A DNA stretch of 64,000 nt from Reyranella soli (GCF_007992495.1 NZ_BKAJ01000075.1:1-64000); one strand, 5' to 3'; positions 32,751 to 41,647 are shown, numbered from the stretch's first letter. Program-made: numbers and translations. The notes: a model not told the origin generated them from the letters alone.

Positions 32751-33598
32751 GCTCCAAGCTGGACGACTTCCGTCACCAGATGCTGCGCGCCGGCGACGTC
32801 AAGATCCATGCTGTCGTCGGTGGCGACGGGCCGCCACTCGTTCTGCTGCATGGCTTTCCGCAAACCTGGTGGGAATGGCACAAGATCATGCCGGCGCTCG
32901 CCGAACGGCATACCGTGGTCGCCCTCGATTTGCGCGGAGCGGGTCATTCCGACTGCCCTCAGGGCGGCTACGACAAAGCAAGCCTTGCCGAAGACGTGCA
33001 CGGCGCGATGGCAGCGCTGGGTTTCGAGCGTTACGCCGTGTGCGGCCACGATATCGGAGCGATGGTCGCCCTGGCCTTGGCCTTCACGCACCGCGAGGCC
33101 GTGACGCGCGTTGCGATCCTGGATGCGCCGATGCCGGGCTGGAGCCAGTGGGAGGCCAATTTCATCGACCCGATGGTCTGGCATTTCGCGTTCCACATGA
33201 AGCGCGATCTGCCGGAGCGCCTCATCCAAGGTCGCGAGTATGACTACGTCTCGGCTTTCTTCTTCGATCGCACGTTCAACCATGGCGCGTTCCCGATCGA
33301 AGAAGTGGAAGTCTATGCGCGCGCCTTCGCTCAACCCGGGAACACCCGCGGCGGACTCGAGTGGTATCGCGCCTTCCCGGTGGACCACACAAACGCTCTC
33401 GGCTGGAAGCGCGATCCCTTGACGATACCCGTCCTCGCGTTGGGAGGAGAACACAGATGGGGCGCGAGGATCGTCGCCATGCTGGAAGAATTCGCCACCA
33501 ACGTCTCAGGTGGCAGCATTCCGGATTGCGGCCATTGGCTGGCAGAGGAGCGGCCGGCGGAGACGACTGAGGCCCTCCTCAAGTTTTTCGCGCCATAG
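32747..33598 (+). CDS. Alpha/beta hydrolase with Asp nucleophile, third of tandem array
   Basis: 283 residues. LLHGFPQTWWEWHK, nucleophile D102 in CGHDIGAMVAL, cap with MVWHFAFHMKRDLPERLIQGRE, and catalytic H263 in CGHWLAEERP. Closest in pattern to soluble epoxide hydrolases and the second gene of the array. ATG overlaps the previous stop by four bases (ATGA, 32747-32750), so all three are translated as a coupled unit. It converges on the MmgE/PrpD gene with a 16-base gap. Confidence 0.85.
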   Translation: MSSKLDDFRHQMLRAGDVKIHAVVGGDGPPLVLLHGFPQTWWEWHKIMPALAERHTVVALDLRGAGHSDCPQGGYDKASLAEDVHGAMAALGFERYAVCGHDIGAMVALALAFTHREAVTRVAILDAPMPGWSQWEANFIDPMVWHFAFHMKRDLPERLIQGREYDYVSAFFFDRTFNHGAFPIEEVEVYARAFAQPGNTRGGLEWYRAFPVDHTNALGWKRDPLTIPVLALGGEHRWGARIVAMLEEFATNVSGGSIPDCGHWLAEERPAETTEALLKFFAP

Positions 33599-33614
33599 TG
33601 CTATGGGGAGCAGG

Positions 33615-34964
33615 TCATGCCGCATGCTGCCGCAACGGCTCGATCAGCTCCGCCATCGTCTGCCACTCTTCGCAGCGATCAACCGCCGCTTCGATCGCAT
33701 CCATCCCCGCCGGCGTCAGATGCCCCGCCGCCAGTTCGCGAAACTTCGCGCGAACCTGCGGCTCGGGATCCGGCTTCAGCGTGTCGCGCACGGAATTCTC
33801 CCGCGCTGCCGTGGCGCTGCGCCCGTCCTTCAGCGTCAGCGTGACACGGGCGGGCCGGAGCGTCGGCGTGCTGCGCGCCGTCATGGCCGGATCCGCCGCG
33901 ATCCGCACCAGCGGTCGCAGCGTGGCGATGACCGGATCCTCGAGCGCGCTGTCGTCGATATCGGCAAAGCTGAGGCCGCCGCGCGTGATCAGGACCGCCG
34001 CCGCATGCGGCAGCGAATATTTCGACGCGAAGTAGTTGGTTGGCGCCGGATTGCGCATGACCGAGGCGAAGTCGAAGGTCTGCACGTCGACCAGCGCGAC
34101 CTCCTCCGGCTTGGGCTTCAGCACGGCCAGCGTCTCGGCCAGGCTGTCCAGCGCGGCATGGATCGGATTGCAGCAGGCGTAGAAGCGGAAATAGTTCTCC
34201 AAAATCTCCCACCGCCGCCCCATGTCGTCGGGCAGCTTCGCGGAGTCGAAGCCCGCGCCCACCATGACGCCGAGCGCCTCCTCGATCGCACCCTCCTGCG
34301 CCGCGAAGCCGCTCGCCGCCATCTCCGGCGCCAGCGTTCCCGCCACGGCGCCCAGCCCCGCCGGCAGGTTGAGCGTGGTGCCGCCGGCGACGGTGTTGTT
34401 GTAGCTCGGCGTCATCAGCATGGTGGTGGCGACGCGCATCGCCAGGCTGACGCCCGCCCCGTCCAGCCCGTGGAGCCGTGCGCCGGCCGCCGCCGCGCCA
34501 AGCAGCGAGAGCTGTCCATTGGGATGCGAGAAAGCGCGCGGCGTGTAACCGCGGTTCAACCGCCCCGCCACTTCGTAGCCCAGGACGAAGGCGCCCAGCA
34601 TGGCGCGCCCGCCCAGGCCGCGCTGCTCGGCGATCGCCAGCACGCCCGGCAGGATGTGCGGCGACGGCTGAAGGCCGCGCGAGCCCTCGCACAGTTCCAC
34701 CGCCCGCGCGGCGATGCCGTTCAGCAGCGCGGCGGTGCGGGTGTCGGCCTGGGGCAATCCGGCTGCGAGGACCGTCGCGCCGCCACCCGCACCCGCCAGC
34801 AGCCGCTCGCTTAAGCCCATCACCTCGGGGCGCGCGGCGCCGGCCAACGTCACGCCGATCGTGTCCAGCAGGACGAGCTTGGCGCGGCGGTGTACCGCCT
34901 CCGGCATGTCGTCCCAGCCGGTGCGCGCGACGAACCGCGCGAGCTCTTCGATCTGTTCGCCCAC
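33615..34964 (-). CDS. MmgE/PrpD family protein
   Basis: 449-residue member of the 2-methylcitrate dehydratase/cis-aconitate decarboxylase family. Segments: LARFVARTGWDDMPEAVHRRAKLVLLDTIGVTLAG, ALLNGIAARAVELCEGSRGLQPSPHILPGVLAIAE, and YFRFYACCNPIHAALDSL. In many MmgE/PrpD proteins the first of these helices carries a conserved Asp-His pair (D-D-x-H); here it reads E-L-C-E-G, so activity on methylcitrate is doubtful. It follows a Bug receptor gene on the same strand by 27 bases, a frequent pairing in proteobacteria. True substrate unknown. Confidence 0.85.
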   Translation of the reverse strand: MGEQIEELARFVARTGWDDMPEAVHRRAKLVLLDTIGVTLAGAARPEVMGLSERLLAGAGGGATVLAAGLPQADTRTAALLNGIAARAVELCEGSRGLQPSPHILPGVLAIAEQRGLGGRAMLGAFVLGYEVAGRLNRGYTPRAFSHPNGQLSLLGAAAAGARLHGLDGAGVSLAMRVATTMLMTPSYNNTVAGGTTLNLPAGLGAVAGTLAPEMAASGFAAQEGAIEEALGVMVGAGFDSAKLPDDMGRRWEILENYFRFYACCNPIHAALDSLAETLAVLKPKPEEVALVDVQTFDFASVMRNPAPTNYFASKYSLPHAAAVLITRGGLSFADIDDSALEDPVIATLRPLVRIAADPAMTARSTPTLRPARVTLTLKDGRSATAARENSVRDTLKPDPEPQVRAKFRELAAGHLTPAGMDAIEAAVDRCEEWQTMAELIEPLRQHAA

Positions 34965-34991
34965 GGTCAGGCCTTTCAGCTTGGTTTGAGA

Positions 34992-35957
34992 TCAGCTCGG
35001 CTTGAGATTGAGGCGCGCGACGATCGGCGTCCACCGCGCGATCTCCGAGCGCAGCAGCGTCTCGGCCGCGGCGGGTGAAGCGTCGGGCCAGGTCTCGAAG
35101 CCCGCGGCCGCGAGACGCTCGCGCACGGCGGGATCGGCCACGGCGCGCGCCGCGGCGGCACGCAACGAAGCCAGCGCCGGCTCGGGCGTGCCGGGACGGA
35201 CGAAGATCATCGTCCAGGCGGCATTGTCGTAGTCCGGGACGCCCGCCTCCTGCAGCCCCGGCAGTCCGGGCAACAGGGTGGAACCGCCGGCCATCGTCAC
35301 CGCGAGCGCGCGCAGCTTGCCCTGGCGGACCAGCGGCATCAGCAGGCTCGGGCTGTCGATGCTGAAGTCGAGCCGCCCCTCGCCCAGATCCTGCGCCGAA
35401 GCGGCGGCGGCGCGGTAGGGAACGATGGTGAAGTCCACGCCGGCGCGCAGGCGAAACAGCTCGGCCGCCATGTAGTTGACCGCCCCCGGCGCGGCGGTGC
35501 CGCAATTGGCCGCCGTGCCGCGCTGGCGCAGCCAGGCGACGAACTCCGGCACGGTTTGCGCCGGCACCGAGGTGTGCACGGCAAGCACGAAGGGCTGACG
35601 CGAGACGAGCGCGACGGCCACGAAATCCGCCGCCGGGTCGTAGGCGAACTGCGGATAGATCAGCTTCATCAGCGCGTGGTTGTTGGTGGGGACGTAGATC
35701 GTCTGCCCATCCGGAGGCGTCTGCTGGAAGGCGTTGGCGCCCAGCGTGCTGCCAGCGCCCGCGATGTTCTCCGCGACGATTGGACGGCCCAGCAGCGGCG
35801 TCATCGCATCCGCCATGATGCGGGCCACGATGTCGGACGCGCCGGCGGCGGCGACGGGCACGATCATGCGGATCGGCCGGTCGCCGAACAGCGACTGCGC
35901 CCCCGCCGCGAATGGTGCAGCGAGGAGCGGTGCGGCAAGCAGGCGGCGACGGTACAT
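34992..35957 (-). CDS. Bug-family (tripartite tricarboxylate transporter) substrate-binding protein
   Basis: 321-residue periplasmic receptor; signal peptide ends near FAAGAQ. Hallmarks: RPIRMIVPVAAAGASDIVARIMADAM, VAENIAGAGSTLGANAFQQTPPDGQTIYV, and VNYMAAELFRLRAG. Upstream of the MmgE/PrpD gene and divergent from a MarR gene. No membrane subunits nearby. Probably recognises the carboxylate handled by the MmgE/PrpD protein (inference from pairing). Confidence 0.88.
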   Translation of the reverse strand: MYRRRLLAAPLLAAPFAAGAQSLFGDRPIRMIVPVAAAGASDIVARIMADAMTPLLGRPIVAENIAGAGSTLGANAFQQTPPDGQTIYVPTNNHALMKLIYPQFAYDPAADFVAVALVSRQPFVLAVHTSVPAQTVPEFVAWLRQRGTAANCGTAAPGAVNYMAAELFRLRAGVDFTIVPYRAAAASAQDLGEGRLDFSIDSPSLLMPLVRQGKLRALAVTMAGGSTLLPGLPGLQEAGVPDYDNAAWTMIFVRPGTPEPALASLRAAAARAVADPAVRERLAAAGFETWPDASPAAAETLLRSEIARWTPIVARLNLKPS

Positions 35958-36083
35958 GGTGCGGGTCCTGGCGGTTCAGCGACAAGACAATGCAAGCAAA
36001 AAGCCCACCGATCAAAGACTGAGCCTTTGATCCGGCGAGCTCCCGTTTGTTGCGCGGCCAGCAGCCACTGGCCACCCACGGCC

Positions 36084-36536
36084 ATGCCGCGGTATGCCGA
36101 TGTCATGAGCACGCCGACCGATGACCAGCTTGCCAGCCTCGGCGCTGCGTTCGACGCTTTCGCACGCCGGTACAAGCTGCCGGATGAGCTTGGCTCGGAA
36201 ACGCAGCTGAATGAGCTCGACAAGCAGACACTCATTTACGTGGCGGATCACCCGGGATGCGGGCCCACCGACATCGCGCGCTTCCTGGCCGTGCCGAACA
36301 CCACGATCTCCTCGGCGACCGACCGTCTCGCCAAGCGCGGCCTTCTGGAGCGGCACCGCCCAGAGGGAGATCGCCGGGCCGTGGCGCTGCAGCTGTCAGC
36401 GGACGGCAAGGCGCGCGCCGACGCCATTGTGGCGGCATATCGCGACATTTGCCGACGGATGCTCGAACCGCTCTCCCCTGCCGAGCGCAAGAATTTTATC
36501 CGCATGATCACGAAAATCGTACATCACGAGGATTGA
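36084..36536 (+). CDS. MarR-family transcriptional regulator
   Basis: 150-residue winged-helix protein. DNA-binding core GCGPTDIARFLAVPNTTISSATDRLAKRGLLERHRPEGDRRAVALQLSADG, with helices on both sides. Starts at ATG 36084 or at ATG 36105 (MSTPTDD); no good ribosome site for either. It stands just upstream of the molybdenum hydroxylase operon on the same strand and is divergent from the Bug receptor, so either could be its target. A small palindrome (36542-36552) follows its stop. Confidence 0.88.
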   Translation: MPRYADVMSTPTDDQLASLGAAFDAFARRYKLPDELGSETQLNELDKQTLIYVADHPGCGPTDIARFLAVPNTTISSATDRLAKRGLLERHRPEGDRRAVALQLSADGKARADAIVAAYRDICRRMLEPLSPAERKNFIRMITKIVHHED

Positions 36537-36541
36537 ATAGT

Positions 36542-36552
36542 ACGAACTTCGT
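36542..36552. promoter_or_regulatory. Small palindrome upstream of the molybdenum hydroxylase operon
   Basis: ACGAACTTCGT is a perfect inverted repeat about a central C, 58 bases before the iron-sulfur subunit start and directly after the MarR stop. It could be a MarR operator; it is short enough to occur by chance. Confidence 0.3.
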
Positions 36553-36609
36553 TTTAACTTCTGGATGAGCGCGGTTGACGCGTTTTTGGCCTGCTCTCGG
36601 AGGACGACG

Positions 36610-37113
36610 ATGGCGATCAGGATCAACGGCACCGATGTTGCTGTGCCCGACGATGCGCGCGTTTCCCTGCTCGATCTGCTGCGCGAGCGGCTTCATCTGA
36701 CGGGTAGCAAGGTCGGCTGCAATCAAGGCGCCTGCGGCGCATGCACCATCCTTGTCGACGGGGAGCGGGCGCTGTCCTGCCTGACGCTGGCCGTTCAGAT
36801 GGACGGACGATCGGTGACGACCATCGAAGGATTGGGCAGTGCCGAAGACCCGCATGCGCTGCAAACCGCCTTCATCGAGCATGACGGCTTCCAGTGCGGT
36901 TACTGCACGCCGGGCCAAATCTGCGCCGCGGCGGCGATGCTGCGCGAGATCGAAGCGGGTGTGCCGAGCTACGTCACGCCCGACCTGACGGCGCCTGTCC
37001 TTGTTTCGCGAGAGGAGGTGCGCGAGCGGATGAGCGGCAATCTGTGCCGGTGCGGCGCGCACAACGGCATCGTCGATGCGATCCTTCAGGTCGCGGCGGA
37101 GCGCGCGGCATGA
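36610..37113 (+). CDS. Molybdenum hydroxylase [2Fe-2S] subunit
   Basis: 167-residue small subunit of a xanthine-oxidase-family dehydrogenase. The N-terminal plant-ferredoxin cluster is CNQGACGACTILVDGERALSC and the second cluster is CGYCTPGQIC ... NLCRCGAHNGI. No Tat signal, unlike E. coli PaoA, so it is cytoplasmic. Start ATG 36610 has GGAGG upstream. Its stop overlaps the FAD-subunit start (ATGA). Electrons pass from the Mo site through these clusters to FAD. Confidence 0.93.
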   Translation: MAIRINGTDVAVPDDARVSLLDLLRERLHLTGSKVGCNQGACGACTILVDGERALSCLTLAVQMDGRSVTTIEGLGSAEDPHALQTAFIEHDGFQCGYCTPGQICAAAAMLREIEAGVPSYVTPDLTAPVLVSREEVRERMSGNLCRCGAHNGIVDAILQVAAERAA

Positions 37114-38093
37114 ATCCGGTCAGTTACCAACGCGCTTCCTCGATCGATCAGGCGATCCAAATGGCGGCTGGCGGCCGGGGCCGCCTGCTCGGCGGCGGTA
37201 CCAACCTCGTCGATCTGATGCGGAAGGGCGTGGAGCGGCCATCCAGTCTGGTGGACGTGACGACCTTGTCGGACGCGATCGAGGAGACGAGCGAGGGAGG
37301 CCTCCTGATCGGCGCGGCCGCACGCAACAGCGCCGTCGCCGCGCATCTGCAGATTCGCTCGCGCTACCCGATGCTGGCTCGGTCCATTCTGGCGGGCGCG
37401 TCGGCGCAGATCCGCAACATGGCGACCGTCGGCGGGAACCTGATGCAACGAACCCGCTGCCTCTACTTCCAGGATGTTGCTGGCGCCCGTTGCAACAGGC
37501 GCGCGCCGGGGAGCGGCTGCGACGCCGCAGGCGGGTTCAACCGCTATCACGCGATCATCGGCGCCTCGCCCGCTTGCATCGCCACGCACCCCTCGGACAT
37601 GTGTGTGGCCCTGGCGGCGCTCGATGCCCGCATCCAGGTTGCCGGGACGCGCGGCGCGCGAACCATCCCCATCGTCGACTTCCACCGGCTGCCCGGCGAG
37701 CGGCCCGATCTGGAGACCGAGATCGAGCCTGGCGAGCTGATCGTCGCCGTCGAGATTCCGCCGCCCCGCTTCGCCCGATCGACATATCGGAAGGTGCGCG
37801 ATCGGGCGAGCTATGCCTTTGCGCTGGTTTCGGTCGCGGCCGGGCTGACGGTGCGCGCAGGCAGGATCGAGGAGATCGGCATCGCGTTCGGCGGCGTTGC
37901 CCCGAAACCCTGGCGTGCGTTCAAGGCTGAGACGGCGCTGCGCGGCGGCCCGGCTACCTCGCAGGCATTCGAGGCTGCACTGGCGGACGAACTGGCCGAC
38001 GCCACGCCGCTACCCGGCAATGCCTTCAAGATCGAGCTGGCGCAGCGCACGCTGAGCGCCGTCCTCACCGAATTGAGCGGGAGCGACCGATGA
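37110..38093 (+). CDS. Molybdenum hydroxylase FAD subunit
   Basis: 327-residue medium subunit. FAD-binding motifs: LLGGGTNLVDLMRKGV, and QIRNMATVGGNLMQRTRCLYF with a downstream Cys-containing segment (GARCNRRAPGSGC). That insertion, between RCLYFQD and GFNRYHAI, is typical of PaoB/YagS-type subunits, where it can hold an extra [4Fe-4S] cluster. The CO-dehydrogenase flavoprotein C-terminal domain follows (STYRKVRDRASYAFALVSVAAGL). Coupled by ATGA overlaps on both sides. Confidence 0.92.
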   Translation: MNPVSYQRASSIDQAIQMAAGGRGRLLGGGTNLVDLMRKGVERPSSLVDVTTLSDAIEETSEGGLLIGAAARNSAVAAHLQIRSRYPMLARSILAGASAQIRNMATVGGNLMQRTRCLYFQDVAGARCNRRAPGSGCDAAGGFNRYHAIIGASPACIATHPSDMCVALAALDARIQVAGTRGARTIPIVDFHRLPGERPDLETEIEPGELIVAVEIPPPRFARSTYRKVRDRASYAFALVSVAAGLTVRAGRIEEIGIAFGGVAPKPWRAFKAETALRGGPATSQAFEAALADELADATPLPGNAFKIELAQRTLSAVLTELSGSDR

Positions 38094-40402
38094 GCAGGAT
38101 GCAGAATGCCGTCGTCGAATCGGTCAAGACCGTGCTGGGATGGGTTCCGGCGCAATGGCTGCCGGGCGGCACGCCCGATCCGTTGATACTGCGTCGTGCG
38201 GCGATCGGACGGCAGGCTTCCCGGTTGGACGGTCCCGAGAAGGTCAGGGGACAGGCGCGCTTCGCCGCTGAGGTTGCGATGGATCGGCTATGCTACGCCA
38301 GCCTGGTCCATAGCACCGTGACGCTCGGGCGGATCACGCGCCTCGATACCGCCAATGCGGAGGCGGCGCCGGGAGTGATCCTGGTGATGACGCACCGAAA
38401 CATGCCCAGGATCGGAACCCTTGCGCTCATCGGCTTGACCGACCTGTCGGCCGTGGGCAACAGCAGCCTGCCCATCATGCAGGAACCGGCGGTGCGGTAT
38501 AACGGCCAGGTGGTTGCGGCCGTTGTCGCCGAGACGCAGGAAGAGGCGGATCATGCCGCCTCGCTCATCGAGATCGACTATGCGGTCGATACCGCCAAGA
38601 CCCGCTTCGACGACGCCAAGGACAAAGCGCGCACCCCGGCGTCGATCCTGATCGAGAAGAACCACGTCTCCGTCGGCAACGCCGAACGAGAGCTGGGGCG
38701 CGCGCCGCATCGCGTCGACAACATCTATCGGACGCCGGGCCACAACCACAACGCCATCGAGCTCCATGGCGTCACGGTCGCGTGGCAAGGCGGGTCGCTG
38801 GTGGTGCACGACGCAACACAGATGATCGCGCCAAGCGCCAACGCCCTCGCCAAGCTCTTCGGCCTCAAGAAGGAACAGGTTCGCGTCCTTTCACCATTCG
38901 TCGGCGGCGGATTCGGAGGCAAGGGCCTGTGGGACCATCAGGTCGTGGCAGTTGCCGCGGCCAGGCTCGTCGACCGTCCCGTGCGCCTGATGCTGAGCCG
39001 CGACAGCGTCTACCGCATGATAGGCGGGCGCAGCCCGACGGAGCAGCGTGTGGCGATCGGCGCGGACGCTGATGGCCAGTTCACCGCGCTGGTGCATACC
39101 GGTTACTCGATCATGCCGCCCTACGGCGCCTGTCCCGAGCAATATACGCTGGGCACACGCGCGCTCTATCGCTCGAAGAGCTTCGAGATCGTCCAGCGCC
39201 ATGTCGATCTCGACGTCGTGCCGAACACCTTCATGCGCGCGCCCGGCGAGGCGATCGGCACTTTCGCGGTCGAATGCGCCATCGACGAGCTCGCCCATGC
39301 GATCGGTATCGATCCGATCGAGTTGCGCCGGCGCAATGAGCCCGACCGGCACCCGATCAGCGACGCTCCTTTCTCGCAGCGCGCGCTGACGCAGGCCTAT
39401 GCAGACGGCGCGAAGCGCTTCGGCTGGGAGCGCCGCCTCGCAGAGCCGGGCGCACGGCACGACGGCGAGTGGCGCATCGGCATGGGCTGCGCGAGCGGCA
39501 GCTTCCCCTATGCCCGGATGCCGGGCGCCAATGTCCGCATCACGCTTCGTCGCGACGGCTCTGCGACCGTCTCGTGCTCGGCCCAGGAGATGGGCATGGG
39601 AACCGCGACGGTGCAGGTCCAGCACGCGGCGGATCGCCTGGGCCTGCCGGTCGAGGCGATCACGTTCGAGATGGGCGATTCCGCCTTGCCGGCCGGGCCG
39701 ATGGCCGGCGGGTCGTCACAAACCGTGTCGGTCGCGGGAGCGATCATGGCGGCTACGGAAAAGCTGACAGGCGAACTACTGCGCCTCGCCGGCAACGACA
39801 GTCCGATCGCCGGCCTGCGCGCCGGCGACGTCCGTCTTGTCGATGGAGGCATCGCCGGCATCAACGATCCGTCGCGGCGTGAGAGCTACCGGTCGATCCT
39901 GGCGCGTGCGGCGCGTGACGAGGTCACGGTCAGCGCAGCGGGAAGCGCGCCGCTCGAGATGCTGAAATTCGCGATGCACAGCTCTTCGGCCATCTTCTGC
40001 GAGCTGCGCGTGAGCAAGGTGACGGGCGAGGTCCGCGTGGACCGGTTGCTGGGCTCCTTCGATTGCGGGACGATCCTCAATCCGAAGACTGCGGCCAGCC
40101 AGTTCAAGGGGGGGATGATCATGGGCCTGGGGCTGGCGCTCACCGAGGAGACGTTGTTCGATGAGCGAAGCGGGCGGATCATGAACGCGACGCTTGCCGA
40201 CTATCACATTCCTTCCCATCTCGACGTGCCCGAGATAGACGTGATGTGGACCGGCATCGCCGATCCACGGTCGCCGTTGGGCGCGCGCGGGATCGGCGAG
40301 ATCGGTATCACGGGCGTCGCGGCAGCCGTGGCCAACGCGGTCTTCAACGCAACCGGCAAGCGGATCCGCGACTTGCCCGTCACCTTGGACAAGCTGCTCT
40401 AG
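38090..40402 (+). CDS. Molybdenum hydroxylase large (Mo-cofactor) subunit, PaoC/aldehyde-oxidase-like
   Basis: 770-residue molybdopterin subunit. LDGPEKVRGQARFAAEV begins the a/b hammerhead domain; Mo-site motifs include FVGGGFGGKG (after RVLSP), MRAPGEA, and a C-terminal GARGIGEIGITGVAAAVANAV in which GIGE holds the catalytic Glu. The three-subunit order Fe-S / FAD / Mo and the sequence type match periplasmic aldehyde oxidase PaoABC and its relatives; substrate (aldehyde or N-heterocycle) is open. No XdhC-type maturation factor is seen in the window. Confidence 0.92.
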   Translation: MSRMQNAVVESVKTVLGWVPAQWLPGGTPDPLILRRAAIGRQASRLDGPEKVRGQARFAAEVAMDRLCYASLVHSTVTLGRITRLDTANAEAAPGVILVMTHRNMPRIGTLALIGLTDLSAVGNSSLPIMQEPAVRYNGQVVAAVVAETQEEADHAASLIEIDYAVDTAKTRFDDAKDKARTPASILIEKNHVSVGNAERELGRAPHRVDNIYRTPGHNHNAIELHGVTVAWQGGSLVVHDATQMIAPSANALAKLFGLKKEQVRVLSPFVGGGFGGKGLWDHQVVAVAAARLVDRPVRLMLSRDSVYRMIGGRSPTEQRVAIGADADGQFTALVHTGYSIMPPYGACPEQYTLGTRALYRSKSFEIVQRHVDLDVVPNTFMRAPGEAIGTFAVECAIDELAHAIGIDPIELRRRNEPDRHPISDAPFSQRALTQAYADGAKRFGWERRLAEPGARHDGEWRIGMGCASGSFPYARMPGANVRITLRRDGSATVSCSAQEMGMGTATVQVQHAADRLGLPVEAITFEMGDSALPAGPMAGGSSQTVSVAGAIMAATEKLTGELLRLAGNDSPIAGLRAGDVRLVDGGIAGINDPSRRESYRSILARAARDEVTVSAAGSAPLEMLKFAMHSSSAIFCELRVSKVTGEVRVDRLLGSFDCGTILNPKTAASQFKGGMIMGLGLALTEETLFDERSGRIMNATLADYHIPSHLDVPEIDVMWTGIADPRSPLGARGIGEIGITGVAAAVANAVFNATGKRIRDLPVTLDKLL

Positions 40403-40454
40403 CGGATCGCGGTAAAGTCCTGCTCGACCGAGTACACCTACGAAGGATTATCCT

Positions 40455-41507
40455 GTGCAAGTTGCCATTCTTGGAGCGGGCGCGATCGCCTATGGAAACG
40501 CCGCCCTCCTGTGCCGTGATGGGCACGACGTCGCCCTGTGGTCCCCCTCCGGTCGGCGCACCGCGACGCTCGCCGCGGGAGCGCCGCTGGTTGCGACCGG
40601 TGCCGTCGTCGGCCGCTTTCAGCCGCGCGTAGCGGCAAGCTGCGCCGACGCGTTAGCGGGCGCAGAGGCTGTGGTGGTGGCGGTGCCGGGCTACGGACAT
40701 CGTCCCGTGCTCGACGCCGCGGCGCCGTTCCTGCGCAGCGAGCAGGTGGTGGTGTTCAGCTCGCATATGTCGCTGGCGGCCCTCTATCTGGCGAGCCTGC
40801 TGCACAAGCGAGGCGTCGCCACGCCGATCGCGGCCCTCGGCACGACCGTCACCACCGGACGGCAGACCGCACCCGATGCGGTGACCGTCAGCTCCGTCCG
40901 TGCCCGCCTCGACGTCGCCGTCCTGCCGGACTCCGCGGCCAAGAGGGGCATCGAGGTCTGCCGCGCGCTGTTCGGCGACCGCTTCGTGGCGCGTGACGGG
41001 CTGCTGGCGATCGCTCTCAGCAATCTCAACCCGCAGAACCACCTGGCGATTGCGCTGTGCAACCTCACCCGCATGGAGCTGGGCGAGGCCTGGGGGCAGA
41101 ACCGCCACATCACGCCGGCGGTCGCGCGGCTGATCGAGACACTCGACGCCGAGCGCCTGGCAATCGCTGCCGCGTTTGGCCTCACGGTGCGCACCATCCA
41201 CGAGCATTTCCATCTGTCGTTCGACGTACCGATGGGCCCGCTCGCCGAGATGACCCACGCGCTGGCGCAGCGCCCCACGGACGTGAACGGCCCGACCACG
41301 CTCGACAGCCGCTACGTCACCGAAGACGTGCCGTTCGGCCTGGTGCCGACGATCCGGCTCGCGGCACTCGCCGGCGTGCCGGTGCCGCTGCACGAAAGCG
41401 GCGTGCGGCTGATGTCGGCGCTCTATGGCCGCGACTTCGCCGCCGAGAACGACATCCTGCCGCGCCTCGGGCCGCTGTCGCGCGAGATGCTGGGCGCGCC
41501 GGGCTGA
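40455..41507 (+). CDS. Opine (octopine/nopaline) dehydrogenase family protein
   Basis: 350-residue NAD(P)-dependent enzyme. The N-terminal Rossmann motif is GAGAIAYGNAALL (7-19); the C-terminal helical octopine-dehydrogenase domain carries LSNLNPQNHLAIALCNL and SRYVTEDVPFGLVPTIRLAALAGV, both typical, with His-Asp pairing expected for hydride transfer. Such enzymes oxidise or make N-(carboxyalkyl) amino acids. The convergent neighbours are a flavin monooxygenase and a peptide/opine-type ABC importer, with an OccR/NocR-like LysR regulator, which fits opine catabolism. It has its own ribosome site and is 52 bases after the Mo subunit. Confidence 0.85.
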   Translation: MQVAILGAGAIAYGNAALLCRDGHDVALWSPSGRRTATLAAGAPLVATGAVVGRFQPRVAASCADALAGAEAVVVAVPGYGHRPVLDAAAPFLRSEQVVVFSSHMSLAALYLASLLHKRGVATPIAALGTTVTTGRQTAPDAVTVSSVRARLDVAVLPDSAAKRGIEVCRALFGDRFVARDGLLAIALSNLNPQNHLAIALCNLTRMELGEAWGQNRHITPAVARLIETLDAERLAIAAAFGLTVRTIHEHFHLSFDVPMGPLAEMTHALAQRPTDVNGPTTLDSRYVTEDVPFGLVPTIRLAALAGVPVPLHESGVRLMSALYGRDFAAENDILPRLGPLSREMLGAPG

Positions 41508-41517
41508 TTTAGGTCGA

Positions 41518-41644
41518 TCCGTCGTCCCGACCGGAGCGCGAAGCGCGGAGTGGAGGGACCTTCTCTCGACGATAAGCGGATTGTCGTGGAGAGAAGGTCC
41601 CTCCGCTGCGCGTCGCTGCGCTCGGCTCCGGTCGGGACGACGGA
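41518..41644. repeat. Long interrupted palindrome between convergent genes (REP-like / bidirectional terminator)
   Basis: Outer arms of 20 bases (41518-41537 and 41625-41644) are perfect complements; inner arms of 16 bases (41552-41567 and 41589-41604, GGAGGGACCTTCTCTC) also pair perfectly. The unpaired parts between the arms contain GCGC-rich runs. It fills the whole gap between two convergent stops, so it may end transcription from both sides. Its modular form resembles extragenic palindromic repeats that occur in many copies per genome, but no second copy is in this window. Confidence 0.75.
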
Positions 41645-41647
41645 GTT

